A stretch of DNA of 64,000 nucleotides from contig WJXW01000018.1 in NCBI GenBank assembly GCA_015832175.1, forward strand, positions 558,001 through 622,000. Reading direction: 5' to 3'. Positions 18,807-28,966 of this stretch are shown piece after piece. The DNA comes from Paraphaeosphaeria minitans (lineage: Eukaryota > Ascomycota > Dothideomycetes > Pleosporales > Didymosphaeriaceae). Below the pieces are notes generated by a model. It saw only the letters and a list, made by a program, of their open reading frames with translations. It had not been told where the DNA came from and did no database searches. How positions within the stretch are numbered: position 1 is the stretch's first letter; the number at the start of each line of letters is the position of its first letter. A program made the translations under genes and the position numbers.

Positions 18807-20661
18807 ATGGTTGACCCGGGAACCAAAGACCACCGCGACGTCCTCTCCCTCGCAGACGACGAAAAAGTGAAGCACGTGCACCGCAAGTACCTGACACAAG
18901 ATGAGTCGCCAGCAGATATCGAAGCGCGGAAAAGGGAGGTTGCGTTGGTGCGGAAACTAGATACATTTATCGCACCGGTGATGATGCTGCTGATGTTGAT
19001 ATCGTATCTGGATCGTGGGAATATTGGCTTTGCTGCGACGCAGGGGATGACCGAGGATATCAATCTGAAGGGAACGGAATTGAATGTGAGTGAAAATTCA
19101 AGACGCTGGAAAAGTTCGAGGGAGGCTGACGAGATACAGACTGCGGTGTCGGTGTTTTATATTTTTTACATCCTGGCTGAGGTAGGTCAACTGAGAGGGG
19201 ATAATTGTGAATAGTTGCTGAAGCAGCGCGCAGTTCCCGACCTCCATCGTTGTAAAGCGGCTCCAATTCAATCGCGTCATCCCTGCGATCACGTTTTGCT
19301 GGGGCCTGGTATGCATGTGTACTGGGTTTGTGCAGTCTTTCGGCGGGTTGGTGACTACGCGCATCTTCCTCGGGTTTTTCGAAGGATGCTTGTTTCCGTC
19401 TATGACGTTATTCCTGTGCAACTGGTCAGTTTGCTTGTTCCACCCACTGCGTTGAGATCGTTATGCTGAGATGAGACAAAAAGGTACACACGAGAAGAGC
19501 TCGGCATCCGTGTCGCGTATATCTTCATTGCCTCCGCACTCAGCGGTGCTTTCGGCGGTCTTATTGCTTTAGGGGTCCTGTACATGGACGGTGTGAACGG
19601 ATGGGCTGGATGGCGATGGTAAGTCTCTGTGTCCTCAGCAACAAGCCGAACATCCTTTCCAACGCGATTTATCATCGTTACACCGCCAACTACCACAGGC
19701 TGTACATAATCGAAGGTTCCGTAACCATAGCCTGGGCGTTTTGCTGCATGTTTCTTGTCCCCAAGTCCTACGAAACCGCGTACTTTCTCAACGCCGACGA
19801 GAAAGCCATAATGCGGCTGCGTGCCGAACGCGCAGAAGCGTGAGTCCCCTTGTCAAGCTCAGCACTCAACCTTCATCTAAAAATTATGTAACAGATACTC
19901 CGGCGGCTCGGGCCACGTCTCCAAAGCCGACATCAAAGAAGCCGCAAAAGACGTCAAAAGCTGGGTCCACGGATGCATCCAAATCGCCGTAGTCACGATC
20001 CTCTACGGCTTCGGCACGTTCCTCCCCATCATCATCAGATACGGATTCAAGTTCTCTACTCAGCAGGTGCGGCTTGTTGCCTCCCTTTCATCTTCTTCGG
20101 CATGGGATGCTAACCGCAACATCCCAGGCACAATACCTCGTCGTCCCCGTGAACCTCTGGGGCGCCCTCGTCTACGCCGTCGGCGCCTACCTCTCCGACC
20201 GCTACCAATCCCGCTTCTGGCCCATGATGCTCTGCGCACCCATCGGCATCGCCGGGTACGCGATCCTCATTGCGCCAGTCTCCGCTGCGGTCGCTTACTT
20301 CGCAACGTATCTCGTAGCTACGGCGTGTTTCCTCTGCACAGGGAGCAATATCACGTGGCTGTCGGTCAACAACGCCCCGGACGGGAAGCGCGCCGCATCC
20401 ATGGGCATTTTGCTCACGCTGACGAACATCGGAGGTGTGGTCAGCGGGCAGATTTACTACACCGGTGCGGCGCCGAGGTATGTGCTCGGGCATGCGTGGA
20501 GTCTGGGGTGTCTGACCTTCGCCTGTTGTGGATGGTGGGTTGTGAGGGCCATTTACAAGAGAAGGGAGAGGGAGAAGGATGCGATGTTAGCGGAGGGCTA
20601 TGTCAGGCCCGAGGGGAGGATGTATACCGATCGCGAGCCAGATTTCAGGTATCAGATCTAG
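18807..20661 (+). CDS. MFS transporter 1, allantoate/anion-cation symporter (DAL5) type, 497 aa
   Basis: Seven exons fit one frame: 18807-19085, 19140-19181, 19234-19424, 19484-19618, 19699-19839, 19895-20066 and 20128-20661. The layout is typical of the fungal DAL5/Tna1 anion:cation symporter family: a charged cytosolic N-terminus, VRKLDTFIAPVMMLLMLISYLDRGNIGFA in TM1, GWRWLYIIEG between TM5 and TM6, a long central loop, and a second half ending in a short charged tail. About 12 membrane segments are visible. Members import organic anions such as nicotinate, pantothenate, allantoate or tartrate. Closing the catabolic cluster, it is the likely substrate importer (inference). The start at 18807 follows the family N-terminus; the longer frame from 18606 is not needed. 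Confidence 0.9.
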
Positions 20662-21255
20662 CGGCCGTTGTAAGTCTAGCAGGTATGTACTCACGAGTCC
20701 AAGATTGACAGCGATTCGGTTGCAATACCACTTTTTGGAAGATGGTGCTTGATCGCTTTTGGGTGAAGATACCGAGACCAGGCTACGTCCCGTTTGTGTC
20801 GACGACGTACCCGAACGGCGCCTGATTTACGCTGGCGTTCACGATGATATCCACCGTGATCGAGGACTTGTCACGTGCAGGCTATGGAACCTCTATTGGA
20901 ACGGGCTTAGGCCTGGCAAGTGTTTGAAAGAGTCGCCCATGCTCTGCATCCACGGGAGCTTTAATCTTTCTAGTGACATTGCATTGATGAGTAGTCGAAC
21001 ATCTAGTGGCGTCGAAGCCAGGCTAGAGGGATTAACGTCTTGAGGGCAGCGACATACTAGCTTGTTTCGGCTAGTTCCCAAGGGAAGGGTGCGGCTATGC
21101 CTATCTGGCACAAGTGCTTGAGCCTCTTTCATCAACCAATAAGACTGGCGGATAAGCGCAGTTGTCCATGCCTGTTTAGTCGGAAAGACAGGGATCGAAA
21201 CAACGGGGAAACCCTCGTCTGCCGTCTGAGGACGTGACGTGGCGCCATGCCATAT
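20662..21255. other. Intergenic between MFS1 and the inverted-repeat element
   Basis: Only short frames without domain character are present; the minus-strand frame 20893-21342 runs into the repeat element and is not supported. Confidence 0.45.
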
Positions 21256-21668
21256 GGACATGACCTTAGCGTCGGCTGACATGAGGATTGGGCTAGTACG
21301 CTCACGTGCACGTACTATACTATATACACTTAGCGCGTACACTTAGCGTTTTGAACACGTTTTAAAAATATTTTAACCACGTTTACCTTTTAACTACATT
21401 CTAAAAGACCCTAATTCTAATTAACCCTAACCTACTAATCCTAACTTAATAAACTCTAAAAGACCCTAATTCTAATTAACCCTAACCTACTAACCCTAGC
21501 CTAACTAACTCTAATTTTACCTAGCTTTAACTCTAAAAGGTTAGCTTACGTTTTAGTACTACTTAGGCTTATCAAACCTAAAAGGTTGATCTAACTTAAG
21601 ATGAAAAGTTTTCGCCAAGCGTTACCTATTTGGGACTAGTTGGGTAAGCCGACGCTAAGGTCATGTCC
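21256..21668. mobile_element. MITE-like element with 22-bp perfect terminal inverted repeats
   Basis: The left arm at 21256-21277 and the right arm at 21647-21668 are exact reverse complements over 22 bases (core TGACCTTAGCGTCGGCT on the left). The enclosed 370 bp is AT-rich, has no coding capacity and contains telomere-like CCCTAA repeats. Size, TIRs and lack of coding fit a non-autonomous DNA element. No clear target-site duplication is visible next to either arm, so the true ends may extend slightly or the duplication may have decayed. Confidence 0.7.
21402..21500. repeat. Two 54-bp direct repeats rich in CCCTAA
   Basis: A CTAAAAGACCCTAATTCTAA.. block at 21402-21446 recurs at 21456-21500 with few changes. 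Degenerate CCCTAA units resemble fungal telomere sequence (TTAGGG)n, but they lie inside the inverted-repeat element and are not a tandem telomere. Confidence 0.75.
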
Positions 21669-21975
21669 GGATGATAAGTACCCTCAGACCTAACCTAGAA
21701 TTCACTATGAGTACCTAGGTGAGTAGGTTACGTGTCTGAACTAACTTTTTCAAATTATTTTTACGCTGGCTTTATGAGATAAAACATTAGGCTGCACACT
21801 AAGCCTAGTGCTCTTGACACGAGAGCCGCGGTTCGGACGCATCAGGAAAGAATGATCTCATCGAACGCATGGCACTCCGCGATGCAACACACCGACGGCG
21901 CTTGCAATGTCGCTCCCACACCAGGCTTCACCTCTCTGCAGGACTCCCCGTCTCTGGTCAGGCCATGGAGTTGAC

Positions 21976-22614
21976 GCCCTCTGTTGTGCTGCAACCAGTC
22001 CTTCGATTGTCCATCCCGCCCTGCTCCGCTCGTAGCGCGTCATCTCAGCCTTCTTTGGGCCTGCCGATTACCCCGACCGCCTATGCTCTGCTGTCTGCAC
22101 GAGGCTGCTCCTTGTCACCTGATAGGCTGTTGCGTTTCTTGACCACTTCAACCCGTCGCTTGCCCAAAGGTTCGCCATGTAAACTATCTGCCCTCCATTG
22201 TGCTGCAACCAGTCCATTGAATCTTTATCCCGCCCTGCTCCGCCCATTGCGCGTCATCTCAGCCTTCTTTGCAATGGCCTGCCGATTACCGCGACCGTGT
22301 ATCTTCTGCCGTCTGCACGAGGCTGCTCCCTGTCGCCTGATAGGCTGTCACGTTTCTTGACCACCTCAACCCGTGGCTTTCCTCTGAGGCTCGCCATGTA
22401 TATTGCCCTCCGTTGTGCTGGAACTAGTTCTTCAATTATTCACCCCGCCCTACGGCGCAGTATCCCAGCCTCTTTTGTAGTAGCCTGATGATTACCCTGA
22501 CTCTCTATTCTCTGCTGTCTGCACGATGCTGCTCCTTGCCGCCTGATAGGTCGTTACATTCCTTGAGCACTTCCACCCGTCGCTTGCCCAGAGGTTCGCC
22601 ATGTATAAAGCCCC
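21976..22614. repeat. Tandem array, three copies of a ~214-bp unit
   Basis: Units begin near 21976, 22190 and 22405 at GCCCTC..TTGTGCTG and share several 15-25 bp blocks, for example CACGAGGCTGCTCC, GCCTGATAGG and TTCGCCATGTA. Copies differ by substitutions and a few indels. The array ends about 80 bp before the acid phosphatase start, and its last copy supplies the TATA box of that gene. Confidence 0.8.
22604..22610 (+). promoter_or_regulatory. TATA box of the acid phosphatase gene
   Basis: TATAAAG, 83 bp before the ATG at 22693. The equivalent place in the two earlier repeat copies reads GTAAACT and GTATATT, so only the last copy has a good TATA. Confidence 0.55.
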
Positions 22615-22692
22615 TGCTGCTTGGCTGCCCAGGGGCGAAAGCTTGTATCAGTGTCAAGCCTCGCTTCAGAAACACAAGCATTGATTCACAAG

Positions 22693-24613
22693 ATGCCGTC
22701 CCTTGCTGTCGCCCAATTCATTGCCGTTTCGGCACTCGCTCTGGGTTCTGTTGCTGCTCCGACATCGACAATCTCAGCCGCGCCTTACGTCGGCTCCGAA
22801 ACCGCCGATTCGTTTCCACCGACCGACAGTGAGTCCCTCACATCCCAACACCTTGAAAGCGCGCATATGCTTGCCGTGTGGATGCTAACTCTTGACAATC
22901 AGCGGCTGCCAATCCATCTTTGTTCCCGTCGGAGAGCGTAGTTGGCTTCCCTGGCCCTACACCGACTGGTCTTGAGCCCGCGGCTGCACAGACAGCGCCC
23001 GCGTACCCATACAACGAGGGCGATGCCAACAAGTTCCCGCTCATCAATCCTCAGCCTCACGGAAGCGATGCCGAGTCTACCTTCGACATCAGCAAGTACT
23101 GGGGGAACCTCTCGCCGTGGTACAGTCTGCAGTCTGCCGACTACGGACTGCCTGACGCGAACCCATTGATCCCCGAGGGTTGCGAAATCACGCAGATGCA
23201 TCTGCTCTATCGTCATGGCGCTAGATATCCTACCAGTGATGCAGCTCCTCAAACCTTTGCTCAGAAGCTTGCCAACGCCTCCGAGAAAGGCTTCTCCGTA
23301 TCTGGCGAGCTCGATTTCCTTGGAAATTGGACTTATAAGCTGGGCGCCGAGCTCCTCACGCCATTCGGACGCAGTCAAAATTTCCTTCTTGGAGTTGCGT
23401 ACCGCCAGTTGTACGGAAATTTGCTCAACAACTTCACCGAAGCAGGAACCATACCTGTCTTCCGTACGGAATCGCAAGATCGCATGGTCAAGACTGCCCA
23501 GAACTTCGCTGCGGGCTTCTTTGGCGTCCCTGAATTCCTTGATCAGGTCAACATCGAAATTTTGGTGGAGAATTCCACCGTAAACAACTCTGGCGCGCCG
23601 TACGACGTGTGCCCGAACTCAAACATCAAGAGTCGTGGAAGCATCGGTAACACAGTCGCTGCGGAGTTTGCCAAAGATGCTTTCAATGCTACCATCGCTC
23701 GCCTGCAATCACAGGTAAGTTAGGCCCTTGGCCGCATATGAAAAGAGGTCCGAATGCTCACGCCACCAGATTTCGGGGGTCAACTTTACCTCCACTGATG
23801 CCATTGCCATGCTTCAGCTTTGCTCGTATGAAACGCACGCTCTCGGATATTCTGCATTTTGCAACCTGTTCAACCAACAAGACTTCATAAACTATGAGTA
23901 CTACTTCGACTTGGTATGATGACCGCTGCATCCTTCGTTAGGTGTGTAGTAGCCCGGCTGACCAACTTTTCTAGTCTTTCTACTACAACAACGGCCCTGG
24001 CTCTCCTGTCGCTGCTGCGCAAGGCAAAGGTTATCTGGACGAATTCATCGCCCGCTTCACGGGAGAATACCCACAAGCGAACTCAGCACTTAACGAAACC
24101 TTCGACAACACATCGACTTACTTCCCGCTCAACCAATCAATCTACGCAGATGCTACGCACGAAGTTGTTATTCTTGATACGCTGACCGCCTTCAACCTGA
24201 CGGCATTGTTCGAAGGTCCGGCCCTGAGTCTCACCGGAGACCGTGGCCAGAACAGCTTCGTAGCCAGCAAGGTCGTAGCTTTCGCCACTCACTTTACCGC
24301 TCAGGTGCTATCTTGCCCTGCTTACCAGGAAACCAAGCAGATCCGTTTCATCATGTAAGTGACTCTGCGCTTAATGCTTGCATTTCCCACTTCCCATGAG
24401 CAACACCTAACACGTACGTGCAGCAACGACGCCGTCATCCCGATCACCAACTACCCCGGCTGCCCCGAAGATCCAAACGGTCTCTGCTCGTTCGACACCG
24501 TTGTCTCGGCCCTCAAGAACCGAAGCAGCGAGATCAATTACAACTACGACTGCTTCGCCAATTACACTGCCACTCCGGGCATGGATTACAATGGCAGGGC
24601 ACCCAGCTCTTAG
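22693..24613 (+). CDS. Secreted histidine acid phosphatase (phytase-like), 553 aa
   Basis: Five exons: 22693-22828, 22903-23714, 23770-23913, 23975-24354 and 24424-24613. It has a signal peptide (LAVAQFIAVSALALGSVAA). The catalytic motif RHGARYPT is at residues 149-156, with H150 forming the phosphohistidine. The C-terminal proton-donor motif is IRFIINDAVIP (in exon 4/5) with the Asp present; Asn in place of the His of HD is usual in this fungal subgroup. Many N-glycosylation sequons and several Cys fit an extracellular enzyme that releases phosphate from phosphomonoesters. The promoter is built from the last unit of a tandem repeat. The final intron splits ATC|AAC in front of the NDA motif. 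Confidence 0.93.
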
Positions 24614-27600
24614 GGAAGCTTAGGAAAGCTCTCCTACCTACTGGGCCTTTCCGTATAGCGAAAGCGCTAGCTACGCGCTTATATCTAGCGGTGCGACCAT
24701 GTCAAATAATTACTGTATATAATGACGTCACCGCCTCCAAGTACGACGACTACGACCAGGTAAAGGTGCAGTGATGGCTAGGGAGGCTAACCTAGATATC
24801 TACCTATGTATATATAAGACGTACCTATGGCCTTCCCATGTCAGCTTTGCTACGCCACACTTGTGGGCTGTGCATACTAGCCACATCCCGCCTCGATTTC
24901 AACTTGTTTAACTCACTCCTCACTACACCTTGCCTTCCAGTGTTGCGATGCCGGTTGAACAGCTGGTATAGCAGCAGAGCGTCTTCTTGTTATACATGGT
25001 TCGCTAAAAGCTCTGCTGCGTTCGAGCGTGGCTAATAGGTACCTCCCGTACTTACCTACCTACCTACCTACCCACACGAAGCGAAACAATGTGGCATTTA
25101 CGAGATGTGGGAGATTTTTGCTAGGCAACAGGGTTTGGAACACACCTGCTTCGATACTGTTTCGTTGATGATTAAACAGCGTCGAGCTCGCGTAGGTAGG
25201 TAAGTTATCAACTCTATGTTTTGGTTGTATGAGAATAAGGCAATTTGCGACGTCAATATATGGACAGGGTTGTTTGTTCTCGCGCGGGTGGACCATGCAT
25301 AAACTTCTAACTTCAAAAAAGGTGGACTTCTATGACCGCGAGGAGCACTATCTTGGGAGCAAAAAGCAAATAAATGGTGTCATTTCTACCATCACGAATA
25401 TTGGTCCGAATTCCCTTCCGGGAAAGATGTGAAAAGGTGCAGCGTGGCCCAGACGATGCCCATGGCCGCGAACAGGGGCACTACACGACCCGAGGATGTG
25501 GCCTATTCACTCATTGGAATATTCGAAGTAAACATGCCCTCGTCATAGGGCCAAGGGCGAGAAAACGCAGTCATTCGGTTACAAGAAGTAATCATGAAGA
25601 GGTCAAGTGGCCATTAGTGTGCTAGGGTTATTTATGTGGGAAGTGGCCTCGGCACAGGACCATGACGAGGTGAATAGTCATTGCCTAGAAATACCCCAAG
25701 GTGGTGAGTCTGCCAGTAAGCGGCTCAGAAAACCCATTGAGCCAATACACCAGTCTAACCTTCGTGTTTCAGCCTTGCTTGCATGGCGTCTCAGGTCGCC
25801 ACTGTGTCGTCTCAACATCAGCACGAACATAGGCTTGCATGAAGCGTGTACTGCTCACAAACATGTGCCAAGGTGAGATAATTAACCACAACACTTCGAC
25901 CTCTTCTCAATACCTCCCGCATAGTTTTTCATATCCAAAGCTGCGTCGTTCACTTGTCTTCAAGAAAAGCAATATTAAAACCGCGGCAGCGCGTCCAACG
26001 CGGCGTACAGTGAAATGGTGCGTACGTACGTACAGGCATAGTGACACGTGCAGGGCGTTAGCCCCTCTCTTGCGTGATTATTATCTAGATGTATAATGCC
26101 CTTCTCCAGCTTAACATCGAAGTAGTTGGCCAATTTCAACTCTGCGTAATCCCAAAGTACATTCTAATTGTTACTTTTCTTCTCTTACCCGTAGATCTGT
26201 CTCTCTGTGGCCGTTTGTCTCGAGATTGGTGTTGTTAACGTTATATATAAGATACTGCTATGTGGCATTGAAGTAGTGCACGTTGTGTGGACAAAACCAG
26301 TTCCATGGGCGTTTTTGCTCTATTCAAATGCGGTGCTTGCAGATTACTGCACTTTCTAGAATTCTGTTAATAAAGGCCTGGGAATTCATTTCAGGGGTAA
26401 CTTACTGTGCAATGCATGGCATGATACGCTTAATCACGTACATGAGGTTTCTGATCTTTTCTAGGACAGCCACGCTCGCAGGCAGCTTCTTCTTCGCAAC
26501 GCAGGCGTTACCTAGAGCAATCACTATGTGGCCCGCAAGTATGTTGCCCCACGACTTAGATGCGACCTCCTAATTGTTGGACACGTATTTCGAATGCGTG
26601 TAGACTGTCCTGGGTACTGTTTGCTCATGGCTTAAACCCGCTGGGGCCCCGTTAGTGGAAGTGCAATATGTTAATTAGTGGCAGCGACATACTTAAACCT
26701 AGAAAGCGTACGTTTACCCTCTATTAATTTCGAAAATCTATACCATCTCTACCAAATAACGAGAAATGCGAGCGTTAATAGGATCTTCCAGGTCTTACCT
26801 CTAAGCTTAAATTTTAAAGGCTTGAATCCTCCGCTCGGAACCCTGGGTGAGCTCAAAGCCGCCAACGGCGACCCATATGCAGTACAAAGTGGTGTCGCGG
26901 AGCTGCTAGTAACCTACAGCACACCTTGTTATACGTTACATCTACCCTCCGCTATACATTAAGCATATTTTCCAGACCTCTCCGCACTCAAGTATCTCTA
27001 AGGTGTTCTTAGAGTTGCTTCAAGAGCATGTGCAATAATAAACTTCCAACATGCCTTATTTCCTTCGACATGTTCACGTCAGATCTGTTCCAAAGATACA
27101 GAAACGAACTCCAAGATAATCCGACGAAGCCACGAAGTCGGCCTAGCTGTACCAGCCCTAATGCTGCATCCAAACGCACTCGGCACTTCCATCTTCTAAG
27201 CTGACTGCACACGTTCATCTGCGCCCCAGCTTTCATCCCAGCCACACATCACTTTTCGAGACTTTGTCGAAAGTCTGAAACCACCATCTTACCTACGCCC
27301 GCACGAGCAAGATTTCTGACAGCTCGCCAAGTGTCAGCGGCCCTCCAAATAGTATACAGCGGGGCAAACGTCTCGCTAATGATCGCGTCAGCAATGTAAC
27401 TGCGGTCTGGCGAGCTGTATCTGGGGTACGAAAGAGAAGTCATGCGCGTGGGCGGTTTGGCTGCGGCTGAGCTGCTAGGGCGTAGAGGCTGAATTGCAAC
27501 CATACGCGACGAAGTTGGGCCGAAGAGAAGGCAACGAATTGGCATTGTTAGGATCACGTTAGGAACGAGAGGGCTAAACGGAAGACGAGGGCGTAGTTAT

Positions 27601-27917
27601 GGCACGGATCTCGAAAGTGACCGGCTGGATAACAATGGCATTTCGAAGAGGGGCGAAGCGAGGAACATGCTACGAGAAAGGATAGAGGGTTGGACCTTGC
27701 AGCTGGCCTAAAAATGACCACGATGGTTCTGATGGCGATGAGAACTGTATAAAGCACCCTTTCATTTCCCCGTCTTCCTCCATAATCACAACATCTCATC
27801 GCAAATTCACATATACAAGCATCCGGTCTAAACCACCAACTCTTCCATCTCCACTTTCTCCACCCACTCATTCACTCCTCAACCAACCAATCATCACCAA
27901 CCACACCCAACTTCAAA
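24614..27917. other. 3.3-kb gene-poor region
   Basis: No gene is supported. It contains a TACC run near 25055-25074, AT-rich stretches near 26100-26830 that read as eroded repeats, and short frames on both strands without motifs. The frame at 26678-26962 changes from AT-rich to GC-richer near 26820 and may be a remnant of an old gene or element. The right end is the promoter of the small secreted protein. Confidence 0.5.
27748..27754 (+). promoter_or_regulatory. TATA box of the small secreted protein gene
   Basis: TATAAAG, 164 bp before the ATG at 27918, followed by a CT/CA-rich leader typical of well-expressed fungal genes. Confidence 0.5.
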
Positions 27918-28304
27918 ATGTACACTTTTATCACCATAACCACCCTCTTCGCCACTGCCCTGGCCGCCCCCGCCAAGCAAGCCCGCCAAACCCTCCCTAC
28001 CCTCAACTTCGCCGTCTCCAACGACGTCACAGGTGCCAACGTGGGCAGCTCCATCCTCGCCGACGGTACTGCCCTCCCCTTCAACCACGTCTTTGCCGGC
28101 ACCGCGCTCGACCGCGACGGCGCCATCATCGCGACCAGCATGCAATCTACCTCCAACGGCGCGGGCATCTTCTGCATTGTAACCGATGGCCAGGGCATTC
28201 AAGTCGGTCTTCTGAACGAGCAGAGCACGTTTGTGGACTTGGATGGGCAGGAGGGCGCTGTTGAGACGGATGTTGGCGATTTTACGATCCTGTGCGAGGC
28301 GTGA
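27918..28304 (+). CDS. Small secreted protein, 128 aa
   Basis: Intronless. A signal peptide of about 17 residues (MYTFITITTLFATALAA) is followed by PAKQARQ, which may be a processing site. The mature part is small and acidic, with two Cys (in IFCIV and at ILCEA, three residues from the end) that could form one disulfide. Short repeated hydrophobic strands suggest a beta-rich fold. I do not recognise a domain. It has strong C-ending codon bias, a TATA box and a CA-rich leader, suggesting high expression. Small secreted proteins of this kind include effectors and wall proteins; nothing here decides between them. Confidence 0.8.
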   Translation: MYTFITITTLFATALAAPAKQARQTLPTLNFAVSNDVTGANVGSSILADGTALPFNHVFAGTALDRDGAIIATSMQSTSNGAGIFCIVTDGQGIQVGLLNEQSTFVDLDGQEGAVETDVGDFTILCEA

Positions 28305-28966
28305 GTGGGAGATGGAAGAGGTATGGCGGTGGGATGGTGATTCTACGGTCTTTTACAGCTATGCTGCATATGCGTAACTTATGCATAGCGTTGGGGTTTT
28401 TTGTAATTTCAGTTTACATCTCAGCACTCCTTTGTATGCTCTCTTTTCACGTAGAGCCTCCTGTCCTGATTATGATATTGCATAATTCTTGTAAAGGTCC
28501 GTGGTTATGATGAATTGTGACAGATATAAGAATCATTGCCATGTTTTGCAAGAAGTGAACAAGTAACCGCATCGATCCAGGCGAGAGGGAGCCGGGCCGT
28601 TGCAAAATTTGCTAAATGTAGCGAGTAACTCCATCTGTCTTTGTAGCATATATACATACATGAATTTGTCACGGTTCGGATTCGCGCACCGTCTCATCTT
28701 TGTTTCAAAAATTGTCAAAAACTAAAAGCTACTTCGAAGCCCGGCTCAAAGAAACCAATCTCTCGATTTTTTTTTGATTCGGTGATAGTTTCTATAACCA
28801 ATGGATAAATAGAGCAAGGTAATTATGAGAACTGAAGCTTGACAGCCGACTCAGCATGATGTGCAGGGAAACTGACGGAATTTATTCTATGCATCTATCA
28901 AGCAAGAACCTAAGCATGTCATGGCCTCATTCACATCGCCAAGAATGAACACGTTGTCCTGTTGGT
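28305..28966. other. Intergenic, no gene seen
   Basis: 3' region of the small secreted protein and of the DUF300 gene. AT-rich, with no repeats or open frames of note. Confidence 0.5.

Noticed and set aside
6942..20661. Secondary-metabolite biosynthetic cluster
   Set aside because: No PKS, NRPS, terpene cyclase, prenyltransferase or tailoring P450 is present; the enzyme set is catabolic in type.
20067..20708. 213-codon frame overlapping the last MFS1 exons
   Set aside because: Wrong-frame shadow; the exon 6-7 join in the other frame gives normal membrane helices.
21402..21500. Telomere-like CCCTAA units
   Set aside because: Degenerate, only about 100 bp, inside an inverted-repeat element and flanked by genes on both sides; not a telomere.
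24424..24456. Asn-Asp instead of His-Asp in the acid phosphatase as a lesion
   Set aside because: The proton-donor Asp is present and NDA is the usual form in this fungal subgroup, so it is not a broken active site.
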